Shown here piece after piece: positions 44,025 through 54,516 of a stretch of 64,000 nt of DNA (positions are counted from its first letter, which is position 1; each line of letters opens with the position of its first letter). The notes under the pieces were generated by a model. That model was not told where the DNA came from. It worked only from the letters and a program-made list of their open reading frames with translations, and made no database searches. Position numbers and translations under genes: made by a program. Location: the NCBI GenBank assembly GCA_902526535.1, contig CABZLG010000001.1, positions 1 through 64,000 on the forward strand, in the 5' to 3' direction. This DNA is from an uncultured SAR86 cluster bacterium (GTDB lineage: Bacteria; Pseudomonadota; Gammaproteobacteria; Magnimaribacterales; TMED112).

Positions 44025-45004
44025 ATATTTTTACAACAAAATTTTTATCATTTTTAGGTGTTTTTCTTGCTTTTATCGTTATTGGTCTTGGGGCCTGGAC
44101 TCGCTTAGCAGATGCTGGGCTTGGTTGTCCTGATTGGCCTGGATGTTATGGGTTTGTAACTTTTCCAACAACTATTCAGGAAATAGAAATAGCAGAACAA
44201 CTGTACCCAGACTCTCCTGTTGAAATTGATAAAATAATTCCTGAAGTAGTGCATAGGTATTTTGCAGCTTCTCTCGGCCTTCTTGCAATTTTTCTACTTT
44301 TTATATCAATAAAGGAAAAAAAACATATTCTTACTTCATCCCTGTTGCTTGCAATAATCATAGGACAAGGAATATTTGGTTATCTAACAGTAAGCTTAAA
44401 ACTACACCCTCTAATAGTAACCACACATCTTTTTGGGGCAATGATTACTACATCAATTTTTCTTATTATTTTTTTAAGATCGCTTAAACTTGAGCATAGC
44501 TTCCAAATTCTTAAAGCAAACAGACATTTAATAATGATTGGTTTTGTTTTAATTATTTTTCAAATTTTTTTAGGAGCATGGACATCAACAAATTATGCTG
44601 CAAGAGCGTGTTTAGATCTTCCTTACTGTCAGGGTGAATTAATACCAAACACAAATTTCAAAGAAGCTTTCAACCTATTTCAAACTATTGGTCCTAATTA
44701 TTTATTCGGACAAATGAGCAATGAAGCTAGGGTTGCTATTCATATTACACACAGAATTGGTGCAATAGTTGTATTTTTATACTCACTTTTTCTTATATTT
44801 AAATTGAAATCAAAAGAAACCTTACCTGTAATAGTCTCTTTTGCAGCTATTCTTTTTCTTCAAGTTTTCTTGGGTATTAATAATGTTTTGAGCCATTTAC
44901 CTTTATGGAATGCTGTAGCTCATAATATTTTTGGCGTTATGTTGTTTCTGTGCATGATTGTTATTATGTATTTAAGTTATAGAAAAGTTGATGCAGTTGA
45001 ATAG
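44021..45004 (+). CDS. ctaA: Heme A synthase (COX15/CtaA)
   Basis: 327 residues, eight membrane helices in two related halves. Motifs include GAWTRLADAGLGCPDWPGCYG, the heme-binding histidines in EVVHRYFAASLG, VTTHLFGA, HITHRIGA and VAHNIFGVM, and a cysteine pair in ARACLDLPYCQG. It oxidises heme O to heme A for the aa3 oxidase. It overlaps ctaB. Confidence 0.95.
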   Translation: MNIFTTKFLSFLGVFLAFIVIGLGAWTRLADAGLGCPDWPGCYGFVTFPTTIQEIEIAEQLYPDSPVEIDKIIPEVVHRYFAASLGLLAIFLLFISIKEKKHILTSSLLLAIIIGQGIFGYLTVSLKLHPLIVTTHLFGAMITTSIFLIIFLRSLKLEHSFQILKANRHLIMIGFVLIIFQIFLGAWTSTNYAARACLDLPYCQGELIPNTNFKEAFNLFQTIGPNYLFGQMSNEARVAIHITHRIGAIVVFLYSLFLIFKLKSKETLPVIVSFAAILFLQVFLGINNVLSHLPLWNAVAHNIFGVMLFLCMIVIMYLSYRKVDAVE

Positions 45005-45857
45005 TTATCTCGATCTTTGCAAACCAAAGATTGTCCTTCTTTTAACACTAACAGCATTAGTGGGGATGATGCTTTCAACAAATTTCTATAATGATGTCAT
45101 CTCAGGCCTTGCGAGTTTACTTGGATTCGCATTTCTAGCAGCCTCATCAGCAGCTTTAAATCAAATTTTTGATAAAGAAACTGATAAAAATATGCAGAGG
45201 ACAAAAAATAGACCTTTAGCATCAGGAAGCATCACTTTGTTTAATGCTTTAATCTTTACATCTATACTTTTATTTCTGGGCTCATCTCTCATGCTCTATT
45301 TCTCTAATATTTTGACATTATTAATAACTACTTTTGGATTCATTTTTTATAGTCTGATTTATACAATTTATTTGAAATGGGCAACCCCACAAAATATTGT
45401 TATAGGAGGATTATCAGGAGCGTTACCTCCATTAATAGGATGGACAGCCGTGACAAATGAAATTTCATTACTACCACTAACACTTGTTTTGATTATTTTT
45501 CTTTGGACTCCTCCTCACTTTTGGCCTCTAGCAATAGATCGAATTGATGAATACAAAAAAGAAGGTGTTCCAATGATGCCAATTGCCAAAGGTGTGGCGA
45601 GAACAAAAATTGAAATGGTTATTTACGCTGTTCTACTATTTGGTGCGTCGCTTGCTCCATTTCTTTATGACCTTACCGGAATTTTTTATTTAGTTTCTAC
45701 ATCTTTATTGAATGTTTATTTTATTTATTTATGTGTTGCGTATCTTAATGATCGAGAAAATATCCTTTCTATGAAAATTTTTAATTTTTCTGTTAAGTAT
45801 ATGTTTTTGTTTTTTTTAGCAACTTATATCGACTTCTTATTAATCCTTTATGTCTAA
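44991..45857 (+). CDS. ctaB: Protoheme IX farnesyltransferase (heme O synthase)
   Basis: About 288 residues, UbiA-type prenyltransferase with the aspartate motifs AALNQIFDKETDKNMQRTKN and ALIDRIDEYKKEG (visible as AIDRIDEYKKEGVPMMPI) and LWTPPHFWPLA. It converts heme B to heme O, the step before CtaA. ATG at 44991 is preferred over the TTG one codon earlier. It overlaps the SCO1 gene by 8 bp. Confidence 0.95.
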   Translation: MQLNSYLDLCKPKIVLLLTLTALVGMMLSTNFYNDVISGLASLLGFAFLAASSAALNQIFDKETDKNMQRTKNRPLASGSITLFNALIFTSILLFLGSSLMLYFSNILTLLITTFGFIFYSLIYTIYLKWATPQNIVIGGLSGALPPLIGWTAVTNEISLLPLTLVLIIFLWTPPHFWPLAIDRIDEYKKEGVPMMPIAKGVARTKIEMVIYAVLLFGASLAPFLYDLTGIFYLVSTSLLNVYFIYLCVAYLNDRENILSMKIFNFSVKYMFLFFLATYIDFLLILYV

Positions 45858-46473
45858 AAATAAACTTACAATTTTATTATTTGCTATTGTTATTGCACTA
45901 ACCTCTTATTCATTTTGGCGAATAAGTATACCGAGAGTGCTATCTATCGAAGAGATGAAGGTAAATGGCTTCTATAAGTATGGCGATTCACAAGAAGTTA
46001 GAGAATTTGCATTGAAGGATCATGATAATAATATTTTTACCAAAGAAAATTTACGAGAGCATGACATAAACTTCATATATTTTGGATACACCACATGTCC
46101 AACTGAGTGTCCGGTAATGATGTCTGTGATGAGACAGCTTTTCGAAAAAATTGATACAGATGACATTGCATTTTATTTAATAAGTTTTGATCCGGAAATT
46201 GATACTATTGAGAGGCTAAAGAAGTATGTAACTGCTTTTAATGACGATTTTATCGGAGTGTCTGGTGAACAGTCTGAAGTTTTGAAATTAGGCTACCAGC
46301 TCGGAATAGAAAAATTAGAACCCGTCCAAAATCATATGAGTCAAAGAGTAATTTCACATACTAATCATTTAGTTCTAGTAGATAATGATGCAAATATCAT
46401 GGGAATATTTAAGGGGCCATTTGATAGCAGAGCCATGTCATTAGTAACTAAGTCTTTGTTACAGACAAATTAA
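45850..46473 (+). CDS. SCO1/SenC-family copper chaperone
   Basis: 207 residues: N-terminal membrane anchor (LTILLFAIVIALTSYSFW) and a thioredoxin-fold domain with the copper motif FGYTTCPTECPVMM (Cys83, Cys87) and the distal histidine in SHTNHLVLVDN. It supplies copper to the CuA site of subunit II. It is the last gene of the oxidase operon. Confidence 0.93.
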   Translation: MSKNKLTILLFAIVIALTSYSFWRISIPRVLSIEEMKVNGFYKYGDSQEVREFALKDHDNNIFTKENLREHDINFIYFGYTTCPTECPVMMSVMRQLFEKIDTDDIAFYLISFDPEIDTIERLKKYVTAFNDDFIGVSGEQSEVLKLGYQLGIEKLEPVQNHMSQRVISHTNHLVLVDNDANIMGIFKGPFDSRAMSLVTKSLLQTN

Positions 46474-46491
46474 ATTCACAGTAAATTCACA
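46471..46491 (+). repeat. Tandem direct repeat of TAAATTCACA, 11-bp period
   Basis: TAAATTCACA occurs at 46471-46480 and again at 46482-46491, one helical turn apart, directly after the SCO1 gene and upstream of the candidate promoter (CTAACA, 17 bp, TATTAT) of the next gene. The phasing would suit a regulator site, but two copies could also be chance. Confidence 0.35.
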
Positions 46492-46544
46492 TTAATAATC
46501 TAACAATCTTTAAAAATAGTTTTATTATTGAATAAGGAGGAAAT

Positions 46545-47261
46545 ATGAGAATTATTTATTTATTTATTTTATCTTTTACTCTTTTTCCACTTTCGGCTGA
46601 TGATCATAAAGTTATGCCTGGTGGTGAGGTAGGAGAATTTCACTACATAAAAGCAAAGAATCCATTAGCAATTGTTGCAGCTACTGATAAGTTCATTGCT
46701 TCTGATTGCGGGCAAAAATGGCAAGCAAAATCAAGAGGGTTAGTGTTAATGCAGTTAGATGGCTCAGGCATGTCACACTTTTTTTATTCAGGCTTTGATG
46801 ATTATGAAAGCATGAATGAAGCAATTCAATTAGCAAGCAGTTGTGCTGCAGGTCTTGAATTTGTCCAGGCAGTTGGCGACGCCTCATATGGAGAATATTA
46901 TTTCAATAGAATTGGCGAACTTTCACTTCAAAAAGGTGATTGGACAAAAGATAGCGTTTTCATGAAGTATGATCTTTTTGTTGATCCAACGAAAAGGGGC
47001 GATTATGTAAAGGCTTGGAGTTCATTAGTTGAAAGCCAAGAAACTCCGGGCGCATCAGGGCTTGTAACACATGTTACTGGTAACGGGCGTGTATCACATT
47101 TTGCATTTAATGGTGGCCCTTCGATGCCAGAATTGATGTCAGGATCGGAAGATACCTTTAGCAGCAAAGAGTTTCTGGAATTTGCAGCGGAAGTTGATGA
47201 ATATAGAACTGTTGTTAATGTAATGATGGTTACTCCCATAAAAGCTTGGGTTAAAGAGTAA
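46545..47261 (+). CDS. Exported protein with two repeated domains, unknown function
   Basis: 238 residues with a signal peptide (MRIIYLFILSFTLFPLSADD). The mature part is two related halves: residues about 30-125 contain GLVLMQLDGSGMSHFFYSGF, and about 135-238 contain GLVTHVTGNGRVSHFAFNGG, each beginning with a FxxY/KYDLF-like strand and ending in a V/I-rich strand. This looks like a tandem pair of ferredoxin-like or dimeric-barrel modules; I do not recognise the family. Two cysteines per first half (SDCGQKW, SSCAAG) could form a disulfide. It has an unusually strong ribosome binding site, AAGGAGG, and its own promoter and terminator, suggesting high expression. Confidence 0.75.
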   Translation: MRIIYLFILSFTLFPLSADDHKVMPGGEVGEFHYIKAKNPLAIVAATDKFIASDCGQKWQAKSRGLVLMQLDGSGMSHFFYSGFDDYESMNEAIQLASSCAAGLEFVQAVGDASYGEYYFNRIGELSLQKGDWTKDSVFMKYDLFVDPTKRGDYVKAWSSLVESQETPGASGLVTHVTGNGRVSHFAFNGGPSMPELMSGSEDTFSSKEFLEFAAEVDEYRTVVNVMMVTPIKAWVKE

Positions 47262-47266
47262 CTCTT

Positions 47267-47293
47267 AAAAGGTCCTGTTTAACAGGGCCTTTT
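47267..47293. terminator. Bidirectional hairpin terminator
   Basis: AAAAGGTCCTGTT and AACAGGGCCTTTT form a 12-13-bp stem with one G-T pair and a tiny loop, followed by T residues in both directions. It lies between the convergent ends of the duplicated-domain protein gene and the quinone oxidoreductase gene, whose stop codon it touches. It is the clearest intrinsic terminator in the window. Confidence 0.8.
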
Positions 47294-48293
47294 ATTCATT
47301 TGTGAGAACTACTTTTCCTATTACACCTCTATTTCCAATAAGATTTATTGCTTCAACGGCTCTCTCCATTGGAAATGTTTTTGAAACTAGAGGTTTAATT
47401 TCACCATCTTTAAGCATTTGATTAATCTCATTCAGGTTTTTAGAATTTAAATCAGGCTCACGTCCAGTAAAAGAACCCCAAAAAACTCCAACTAATGAAG
47501 CCCCTTTCAAAAGTGAAAGATTTATAGGCAATTTAGGTATCTGTCCAGCTGCAAAACCAACCACTAAATATCTTCCCTTCCAACCAATGGACCTAAATGC
47601 TGGTTCTGTGTAGCAGTCACCAATTGGGTCATAAATAATATCAAATCCACCTTTTAGACTTTTTGACTTTAGTTCTAATGATAGTGCTTTTGATTCATAT
47701 TTATCTTTGGGGCCCTCTCCATATATAACAACATCAGCAGCACCATAATCATGACAAATTTGAGCCTTTTTTTCGTTGGATACACCAGCAACAACCCTTG
47801 CTCCTTTCGCAACTGCGATATCTACAGCAGCTAATCCCACGCCGCCAGATGCTCCTAATACAAGCAATTCATCGTCTTTCTTAAGTTCACCTCTTTGCAT
47901 AAGCGCATGATAGCTGGTGCCATATGCCATTTGATATGATGCAGCCATTTCGAAAGATGTATCTTCTTCAATTGCAAAGGTCCCAAGTTCATGCATACAA
48001 ATCTCTTCAGCAAAAGCTCCATAAGCAGACATAAAATAAACACGATCTCCTTCTTTGAATTTCGTTACATTTTTTCCGATTTTTTTTATTACACCAGATC
48101 CCTCATTCCCTGGTGCAAAAGGAAATTCAGGTTTAAATTGATAGAGGCCTTGAACAATTAAATAGTCAGGGAAATTAAGTGCTGCAGCCTTAACTGATAT
48201 TAGTACCTCATCATCTCGAGGCTCAGGAGAATCAATATTCTCCCAAACAAGATTTTCAACTGGACCGAATTCTTTACAATGCAGAATTTTCAA
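47292..48293 (-). CDS. Zinc-free quinone oxidoreductase-like MDR enzyme
   Basis: 333 residues of the medium-chain dehydrogenase/reductase superfamily. GroES-like N-terminal half with AALNFPDYLIVQGLYQ and PFAPGNEGSGVIKKIG, cofactor half with VLGASGGVGLAAVDIA (NADP-type loop). The structural-zinc cysteines are absent, as in the quinone oxidoreductase/Qor branch. The natural substrate is unknown. It overlaps gshA by 4 bp. Confidence 0.88.
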   Translation of the reverse strand: MKILHCKEFGPVENLVWENIDSPEPRDDEVLISVKAAALNFPDYLIVQGLYQFKPEFPFAPGNEGSGVIKKIGKNVTKFKEGDRVYFMSAYGAFAEEICMHELGTFAIEEDTSFEMAASYQMAYGTSYHALMQRGELKKDDELLVLGASGGVGLAAVDIAVAKGARVVAGVSNEKKAQICHDYGAADVVIYGEGPKDKYESKALSLELKSKSLKGGFDIIYDPIGDCYTEPAFRSIGWKGRYLVVGFAAGQIPKLPINLSLLKGASLVGVFWGSFTGREPDLNSKNLNEINQMLKDGEIKPLVSKTFPMERAVEAINLIGNRGVIGKVVLTNE

Positions 48294-49777
48294 TTGATTT
48301 CCCCTCTATAATTTTCTAAAAAAGTTTCAAAATCTATCTTATCGTTATTTTGCTGAACTAAGTATTCTTTTCTCGATGCTTTAGCCTCTAAGGACATCTT
48401 TTTTAAAAATTCTTTCGACAGATTTAAACTTTGTTTTTTTGATTTAGAGCTTATGAAATTCACTATTGAATTATTTGATAAATCATCAACAATTTGCTTC
48501 GATAGTGGTGCTTCATTTCTTCTATAAAATTCCTTAAACATATTTTTATGGCTCTCTTTAAAACCAATTGCATTTGATAGGCTTTCAAGTGATTCTAAAA
48601 ATTCTTGTGTTAATACTTTAATACTTTTTTCTGCATCACCTTTTTCAAAACTGCAAATCAAATTACAATCCTGACCAGATTCAGAGGCACGTCTTATATT
48701 TTCTTTGATCTTAATTTCTTCGATAGGATCAATCTTTTCGCTACCACATAAAATACAATATATTGATAAAAGTTCTAGAAACTCAATTTCAATTTGAGAA
48801 ATTCCAAAAGGTGTGTAAGGGTTCAAATCTATAGATCGTAACTCAAGATACTTTATTCCCCCCTTTTTTAACTGATTATATTGACGCTCATTTGTCGTAA
48901 ATTCTCCCTTTGGTCTTATATGATTATAGAGTTCACTCTCCATTTGAATTGTCCCATTATTAATTTGTTTTGGATTTGTTAGTTCGATTTCAATTTCTTT
49001 AAATCTTTTATTTGGAACATTTATGTAGTACTTAATTATTTCGAGATAATCTTTCAATGAATTGAAATTAATAAATTTCTGCTCTTGCTCCTCTGAGTAA
49101 TATCCTAATTTACTCACCCTCAAAGATGTGGCTTTAGGTAAATAACAGTCTGTTCTATTAAGAAATTGTGCATTTATATCTCTATCCTTAATAAAAGATT
49201 TATGAGCAACAGGTGATGCCCCTATAACTCTCAAAACTTGAGGAAAGATACGAAGAAAATTTCTGCATGCGCAGAGATAGATCTCATCTTTGTTTCCACC
49301 AAGAGAATCAATAACCGAGCTTGAGAAAGATATATTAAAGTGAATGCCTGCTGTACTTTGCATCTTATCTCCATATCTATTTCTTAAGCCCAACCTGTAA
49401 AGATAGGCTAATTTTGATTTATTTATATCACCTGAAGATGGAAGAGTAATGTACTTTTTTTTAAATTTTGGCGGCATTGAATAATTCCACAAAAAATCAC
49501 CCTCAATTTGCTGCTCTAAATATAAATGAAGATTTTCTAAAAATTTTAACAATTCCAGATTATCCTCAAAAGGTGGCGTAACAATTTCAAAGTGAGGCTC
49601 TGAATAATCAAGTGTGATGTACTTGTTAAAATGATGATTGCCTAGATTATCAGGAAATTTATTGCCTGAAATTTTGCCTTCTCTATCTGTTCGAAGATTT
49701 TCTTTTTCTAACCCTTTATATGTCTTTTTATCAGATGCTAAGAAAGCTTTAACTTTATTTCGGTTGATTGCAACCAT
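48290..49777 (-). CDS. gshA: Glutamate-cysteine ligase (E. coli GshA type)
   Basis: About 495 residues. Conserved stretches: GLEKENLRTDREGKIS, ITLDYSEPHFEIVTPP, FLWNYSMPP, AGIHFNISF, FLNRTDCYLPKATSLRVSKL and YLELRSIDLNPYTPFGI. It makes gamma-glutamylcysteine, the first step to glutathione. The ATG at 49777 begins MVAINRNKVKAFL; a longer in-frame start at 49813 would overlap pckA and is less likely. Confidence 0.94.
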   Translation of the reverse strand: MVAINRNKVKAFLASDKKTYKGLEKENLRTDREGKISGNKFPDNLGNHHFNKYITLDYSEPHFEIVTPPFEDNLELLKFLENLHLYLEQQIEGDFLWNYSMPPKFKKKYITLPSSGDINKSKLAYLYRLGLRNRYGDKMQSTAGIHFNISFSSSVIDSLGGNKDEIYLCACRNFLRIFPQVLRVIGASPVAHKSFIKDRDINAQFLNRTDCYLPKATSLRVSKLGYYSEEQEQKFINFNSLKDYLEIIKYYINVPNKRFKEIEIELTNPKQINNGTIQMESELYNHIRPKGEFTTNERQYNQLKKGGIKYLELRSIDLNPYTPFGISQIEIEFLELLSIYCILCGSEKIDPIEEIKIKENIRRASESGQDCNLICSFEKGDAEKSIKVLTQEFLESLESLSNAIGFKESHKNMFKEFYRRNEAPLSKQIVDDLSNNSIVNFISSKSKKQSLNLSKEFLKKMSLEAKASRKEYLVQQNNDKIDFETFLENYRGEIN

Positions 49778-49793
49778 GAAACAATAATACTTA

Positions 49794-51317
49794 TTATTTT
49801 GGACCAGAAGCAAGAATCTCTTCGCTTACTTCAAATTTTTTGATGTTATGTTTAAATCTTTGTGCCAATTTTTCTGCTTCATAGTCATACATATCTTTAT
49901 TTTCCCATGCCTCTCTTGGGTTTAGATATTTTTCATCTACTCCAGATATTTTATTTGGAATTATTAAATTTAAAGATTCCATATGATAAGTATCATTATG
50001 GTCAATGGCATTATCTTGTATTGCTGAGATAATTGCTCGAGTTACAGGAATAGGAAATCTTTTTCCTACTCCATATCCACCTCCTGTCCAGCCAGTATTT
50101 ACAAGATAAACTTTTGTATCCATTTTTTCGATTCTTTTTATAAGCAAATCTGCATATACGCCAGCAGGTCTCGGAAAAAACGGGGCTCCAAAGCAAGTTG
50201 AAAAAGTGAAATCCATTGATTTTGTACTTCCTACTTCGGTAGAACCTACTTTAGCGGTATAGCCACTCAAGAAATGATAAGCAGCTGAAGTTTTATTTAG
50301 TATGCTCACTGGTGGTAATACTCCCGATAAATCACAAGTTAAAAAAATAATATTATCTGGTTCTATACCTTCATTTTCTGGAACGCTATTTTCAATAAAT
50401 TCTCTTGGATAGCAGCATCTTGTATTCTCTGTATATTTATCACTATCATAGTCGGGGTTTCCTTGGGTGTCGGTATCAACATTTTCTAAAACAGTCCCAA
50501 ACTTAATTGCATCCCAAATCAATGGTTCATTTTCTTTAGAAAGCTTTATGCACTTAGCATAACAACCACCCTCAAAATTAAAGACTGTGCCATCGCCCCA
50601 TCCATGCTCATCATCTCCAATAAGCGAACACTTAGGATCTGCCGATAGCGTTGTTTTGCCTGTTCCAGATAAACCAAAAAATAATGTTGTTCGTCCATCT
50701 GAGGTTTGATTTGCAGAGCAGTGCATAGGAAGTACATTTTTTTCAGGCAATAGAAAGTTTTGTACAGCAAACATAGATTTCTTCATTTCACCAGCATATT
50801 TCATACCAGCAATCAAAACCTTTCTTTTATGAAAATTGATTATCACACAACCATCAGAATTTGTTTTATCAACTTCGGGGTCACAAATAAAATCAGGAGC
50901 CGAAAGTAACTGCCAAACTTCTTTATTCTCCGAGTTATATTTATCAGGAACAATAAAGATTAATTTTGAAAAGAGAGAATGCCATGCTTTTTCACACTTT
51001 ACTTCTACTGGAATATAGTGATCTGTATTTGAACCAACATGAATTTCTGTTTTGTAGTGTTTTTTGTTACTTAAATAATCGTAAACTTTGTCCCATAGAT
51101 TATTAAAATCATCTGAATTAAAAGGCTGATTAACCTTACCCCATTCAATTTGATCCCTAGTACTGACTTCTTCTACAATGAATCTATCTTTTGGACTTCT
51201 GCCTGTCCTACTTCCAGTTAAGGCAAGAAATGCGCCGTTGCTGGCAAGTTTTCCTTCATCATTAGCAACTGCTTCTTCAATAAGTTTTGAATTAGATAAA
51301 ATTTGTTCTTTTGACAT
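49794..51317 (-). CDS. pckA: Phosphoenolpyruvate carboxykinase (ATP)
   Basis: 507 residues. Motifs of the ATP-dependent enzyme: [34 protein letters not shown] with the P-loop [26 protein letters not shown], and [15 protein letters not shown]. It interconverts oxaloacetate and PEP, feeding gluconeogenesis, consistent with a heterotroph living on organic acids or lipids. gshA lies 16 bp downstream. Confidence 0.97.
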   Translation of the reverse strand: MSKEQILSNSKLIEEAVANDEGKLASNGAFLALTGSRTGRSPKDRFIVEEVSTRDQIEWGKVNQPFNSDDFNNLWDKVYDYLSNKKHYKTEIHVGSNTDHYIPVEVKCEKAWHSLFSKLIFIVPDKYNSENKEVWQLLSAPDFICDPEVDKTNSDGCVIINFHKRKVLIAGMKYAGEMKKSMFAVQNFLLPEKNVLPMHCSANQTSDGRTTLFFGLSGTGKTTLSADPKCSLIGDDEHGWGDGTVFNFEGGCYAKCIKLSKENEPLIWDAIKFGTVLENVDTDTQGNPDYDSDKYTENTRCCYPREFIENSVPENEGIEPDNIIFLTCDLSGVLPPVSILNKTSAAYHFLSGYTAKVGSTEVGSTKSMDFTFSTCFGAPFFPRPAGVYADLLIKRIEKMDTKVYLVNTGWTGGGYGVGKRFPIPVTRAIISAIQDNAIDHNDTYHMESLNLIIPNKISGVDEKYLNPREAWENKDMYDYEAEKLAQRFKHNIKKFEVSEEILASGPK

Positions 51318-51334
51318 TAAAGGTAGCCCAATAT

Positions 51335-51838
51335 TTATTTACTCATATTTGTAAAAATTAAAAGGTATCTTAACAGTATTAATAAAATCATTGAAGCAAA
51401 ATAGACTGTTGACCATTCGGCAATATTAAAAGACAAAAACGTCCAAACTTCTTCTGCACACTTGCTGCTACCAATGAAAATTTTTTGAATACCTTCAAAA
51501 AATGGATAAATATTAAATACAACATCAAAGGGCATGTCACATAAACCATCAGGCAGCTTATCCTTAGGCAAATTTTGTAAATATATTTGTCTACTTCCTG
51601 CTGACAGACCTATAGTTAAGGCTAAGACTCCAAGGATATCAAAAAAAGTTTTTAATATCGGCGTTAACATCTTAAACAGAAAAATTACAAAAATAGTTCG
51701 AGCTGCATAAGATTGAATTAAACATAGATTACACGGCTTAAGGCCCTCTATGTTTTCAAGATAATATTGACTTAAAACAACAAATCCCGAGCAAAAAGTA
51801 ATAAAAAAATCTAAATAGTTTTGAAAAAATGCTTTCAC
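51335..51838 (-). CDS. dsbB: Disulfide bond formation protein DsbB
   Basis: 167 residues, four membrane helices. The first periplasmic loop has the quinone-linked pair CNLC (Cys36, Cys39), the second has GLCDMPFD and SSKCAEE with Cys pair. It reoxidises DsbA using quinone. Starts with GTG and diverges from polA with 23 bp between starts. Confidence 0.92.
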   Translation of the reverse strand: MKAFFQNYLDFFITFCSGFVVLSQYYLENIEGLKPCNLCLIQSYAARTIFVIFLFKMLTPILKTFFDILGVLALTIGLSAGSRQIYLQNLPKDKLPDGLCDMPFDVVFNIYPFFEGIQKIFIGSSKCAEEVWTFLSFNIAEWSTVYFASMILLILLRYLLIFTNMSK

Positions 51839-51861
51839 AATTAAGTATTATATATACTTCT

Positions 51862-54516
51862 ATGAAATTTCAACCGAACGTTATTCTAATAGATGGAACC
51901 TCATATATTTATCGAGCATTCCATGCTTTGCCACCTTTAACTACATCAACTGGTAAACCTACTGGAGCAACTAGAGGATTTGCAGCGATGTTGAATAAAT
52001 TAATAAAAACGTATCCTGAAACACCAATGGTTATGGTCTTTGATGCAAAGGGAAAAAATTTTAGAAATGATTATTATGAAAAATATAAAGCAAATAGACC
52101 TCCCATGCCCAATGAACTTAGACATCAGATTGAGGATATAAAAAAATTATGTGGTTTGTTTAATTTTACAGTTCAGGAAATTGAGGACGTTGAAGCAGAT
52201 GATGTTATTGCTACTTTAGTCTCTAATCTTTCTGAAGATAAAATTTTAATATCTTCTCCAGACAAAGATTTAACTCAGTTAGTTAGTAAAAATGTGATTC
52301 AACATAATTCAATGAGTGATATATTCTTCGATGAAAATGGCGTTAAAGAAAAATTTGGAGTTTTTCCAAATAAAGTGGCTGAATTGCTGGCTTTAGTAGG
52401 AGATAAATCAGATAACATCCCTGGAATTACAAAAGTGGGAGAAAAAACTGCCGCTAAATGGCTTAATGAATACGGAAGTTTGGATGAAGTTATAAAAAAT
52501 GCTGAAAATCTCACAGGAAAAGTTGGTGAAAATCTTAGAGAGGAAAAAAATGTTCTACAGAGAAATTTCTTTTTGGTCAGCTTAAAAAGTGATATTAATT
52601 TAGAACTTCAAAAAAGTGACATCTCAACTCCAAAAGCTAATAGTAGTGGACTTCAAGAATTTTATAAGGGTCTAGAATTCAATACATTTATTGAACATGA
52701 AGATAATAAAAGTGCAAGTGTAGAGTACAAGTCTGTAATATCTCTTGAGGAGCTGGAGAATCTTTCATCTCAATTTTATAACTGTGACTACTTTAGCTTT
52801 GATACTGAAACAACATCATTGGATGTAAATATTGCACAAATAGTTGGTTTTTCTTTTTGCTTTGAGTCTGGAAAAGCCTTTTACGTGCCATTAGAACACA
52901 ATGAGAGCACAGATCTTTCAAAAGATATCGGAATAAAATGGCTAAAAGAAGTCCTTCCTAAAAACTGTTCAAAGCTTATAGGGCAAAATTTAAAATATGA
53001 TTTAGCAGTTCTTTCAAAAGAAGGAATTTATCTAGAGTCATTTCTTGCTGACACGATGCTTATGTCATACGTATTAAATAGCACTGCATCAAGACACAAC
53101 CTAGATGCACTTTCTGAGTATTATCTTAATTTTAAAACTATTAAATATGAGGATGTAATAGGAAAAGGAGCAAAGAAATACAAATCATTTGCTGATGTGC
53201 CAATTAAAGAAGCAACAAATTATGCCGCTGAAGATGCTGACATAACTTTGCGATTATATCAAAAGTTCTGTGATCTGCTTGATAAAGAAACTCAGGATAT
53301 TTTAATAAATATGGAATATCCATTATTAATTGTTTTAATGCAAATGGAGAAAGATGGAGCACGTATAGACACCGGACATCTTAAAAAATTATCAAATAAT
53401 TTTGGTGATCAACTTATGAAATTAGCAAAAAAAATACACGATATTTCTGGCTCTATCTTTAATATTGATTCACCAAAACAACTTAGCGAAATACTTTTTG
53501 AAAAATTAAAAATTGAAACAAAAGGTCTTAAAAAAACTAGTACTGGATATTATTCGACATCAGAGAATGTGTTGCAGAAATTGGCTACTGAAAATCCTAT
53601 TGTTAAAGATATTCTTAACTACAGGTCATTAGCAAAATTGAAAAGTACTTATACAGATAAGTTGTCCGAGATTTGTGATGCCTCTTCCAGAGTTCATACG
53701 TCCTATCAGCAAGCAGTAACATCAACAGGAAGACTATCTTCTTCTGAACCTAATCTTCAAAATATACCCATTAGAACCCCAGAGGGAGTGACAATACGAG
53801 AAGCTTTTGTGGCTTCAGAGGGCAAAAAGATTCTAGCAATGGACTACTCACAAATAGAATTGAGACTGATGGCACATTATTCCAAAGATCAAATTATGCT
53901 AGATTCTTTTAAAAATAATGAGGATATTCACAAAAGAACAGCATCAGAGGTTTTCTCAGTTGAAATGGAAAATGTAACAGATGAAATGCGGAGAAGGGCA
54001 AAAACTATTAATTTTGGTTTGCTCTATGGAATGAGTGCTTTTGGTCTTTCAAATCAATTGTCCGTATCTAGGGCAGAAGCTGAAGAGTTCCTTCTAAATT
54101 ATTTTGCTAAATATTCCTCCATAAAAATATTTATGAAAGATGTTATAGAACAAGCAAAAAAAGATAAATACGTGTCTACTCTCTATGGCAGGAAAATTCA
54201 TGTTCCTAATATTGAGTCATCAAATTATATGCTTAGACAAGCCTCAGAAAGAGCAGCAGTTAATGGTCCTTTGCAAGGAAGTGCAGCGGATATTATCAAA
54301 AGAGCAATGATTAATATCTTTAAAGAATCTGGAAGGAATGAAAAGGGTGTAAAAATGATACTGCAAGTTCATGATGAGTTAGTATTCGAGGTTCCGGAAG
54401 ATTATGATGAAAAAAATATTTCTTACTTAATTGATTTGATGGAAGAAAGTTCTTCGATTGATGTTCCACTTAAAGTTGAGTACGGCTTTGGCTCAAATTG
54501 GCGAGAGGCTCATTAG
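51862..54516 (+). CDS. polA: DNA polymerase I
   Basis: About 884 residues in three domains: 5'-3' exonuclease (NVILIDGTSYIYRAFHALPPL, GDKSDNIPGI), active 3'-5' exonuclease (FSFDTETTSLD with Asp and Glu, YAAEDADITLRLY), and polymerase (TGRLSSSEPNLQNIP, AMDYSQIELRLMAHYS, RAKTINFGLLYGMSAFG with Phe at the sugar-selecting site, QVHDELVFEVP). The ATG at 51862 gives the normal start MKFQPNVILIDG; an earlier in-frame start at 51829 overlaps dsbB. Used in repair and Okazaki-fragment processing. Confidence 0.97.
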   Translation: MKFQPNVILIDGTSYIYRAFHALPPLTTSTGKPTGATRGFAAMLNKLIKTYPETPMVMVFDAKGKNFRNDYYEKYKANRPPMPNELRHQIEDIKKLCGLFNFTVQEIEDVEADDVIATLVSNLSEDKILISSPDKDLTQLVSKNVIQHNSMSDIFFDENGVKEKFGVFPNKVAELLALVGDKSDNIPGITKVGEKTAAKWLNEYGSLDEVIKNAENLTGKVGENLREEKNVLQRNFFLVSLKSDINLELQKSDISTPKANSSGLQEFYKGLEFNTFIEHEDNKSASVEYKSVISLEELENLSSQFYNCDYFSFDTETTSLDVNIAQIVGFSFCFESGKAFYVPLEHNESTDLSKDIGIKWLKEVLPKNCSKLIGQNLKYDLAVLSKEGIYLESFLADTMLMSYVLNSTASRHNLDALSEYYLNFKTIKYEDVIGKGAKKYKSFADVPIKEATNYAAEDADITLRLYQKFCDLLDKETQDILINMEYPLLIVLMQMEKDGARIDTGHLKKLSNNFGDQLMKLAKKIHDISGSIFNIDSPKQLSEILFEKLKIETKGLKKTSTGYYSTSENVLQKLATENPIVKDILNYRSLAKLKSTYTDKLSEICDASSRVHTSYQQAVTSTGRLSSSEPNLQNIPIRTPEGVTIREAFVASEGKKILAMDYSQIELRLMAHYSKDQIMLDSFKNNEDIHKRTASEVFSVEMENVTDEMRRRAKTINFGLLYGMSAFGLSNQLSVSRAEAEEFLLNYFAKYSSIKIFMKDVIEQAKKDKYVSTLYGRKIHVPNIESSNYMLRQASERAAVNGPLQGSAADIIKRAMINIFKESGRNEKGVKMILQVHDELVFEVPEDYDEKNISYLIDLMEESSSIDVPLKVEYGFGSNWREAH

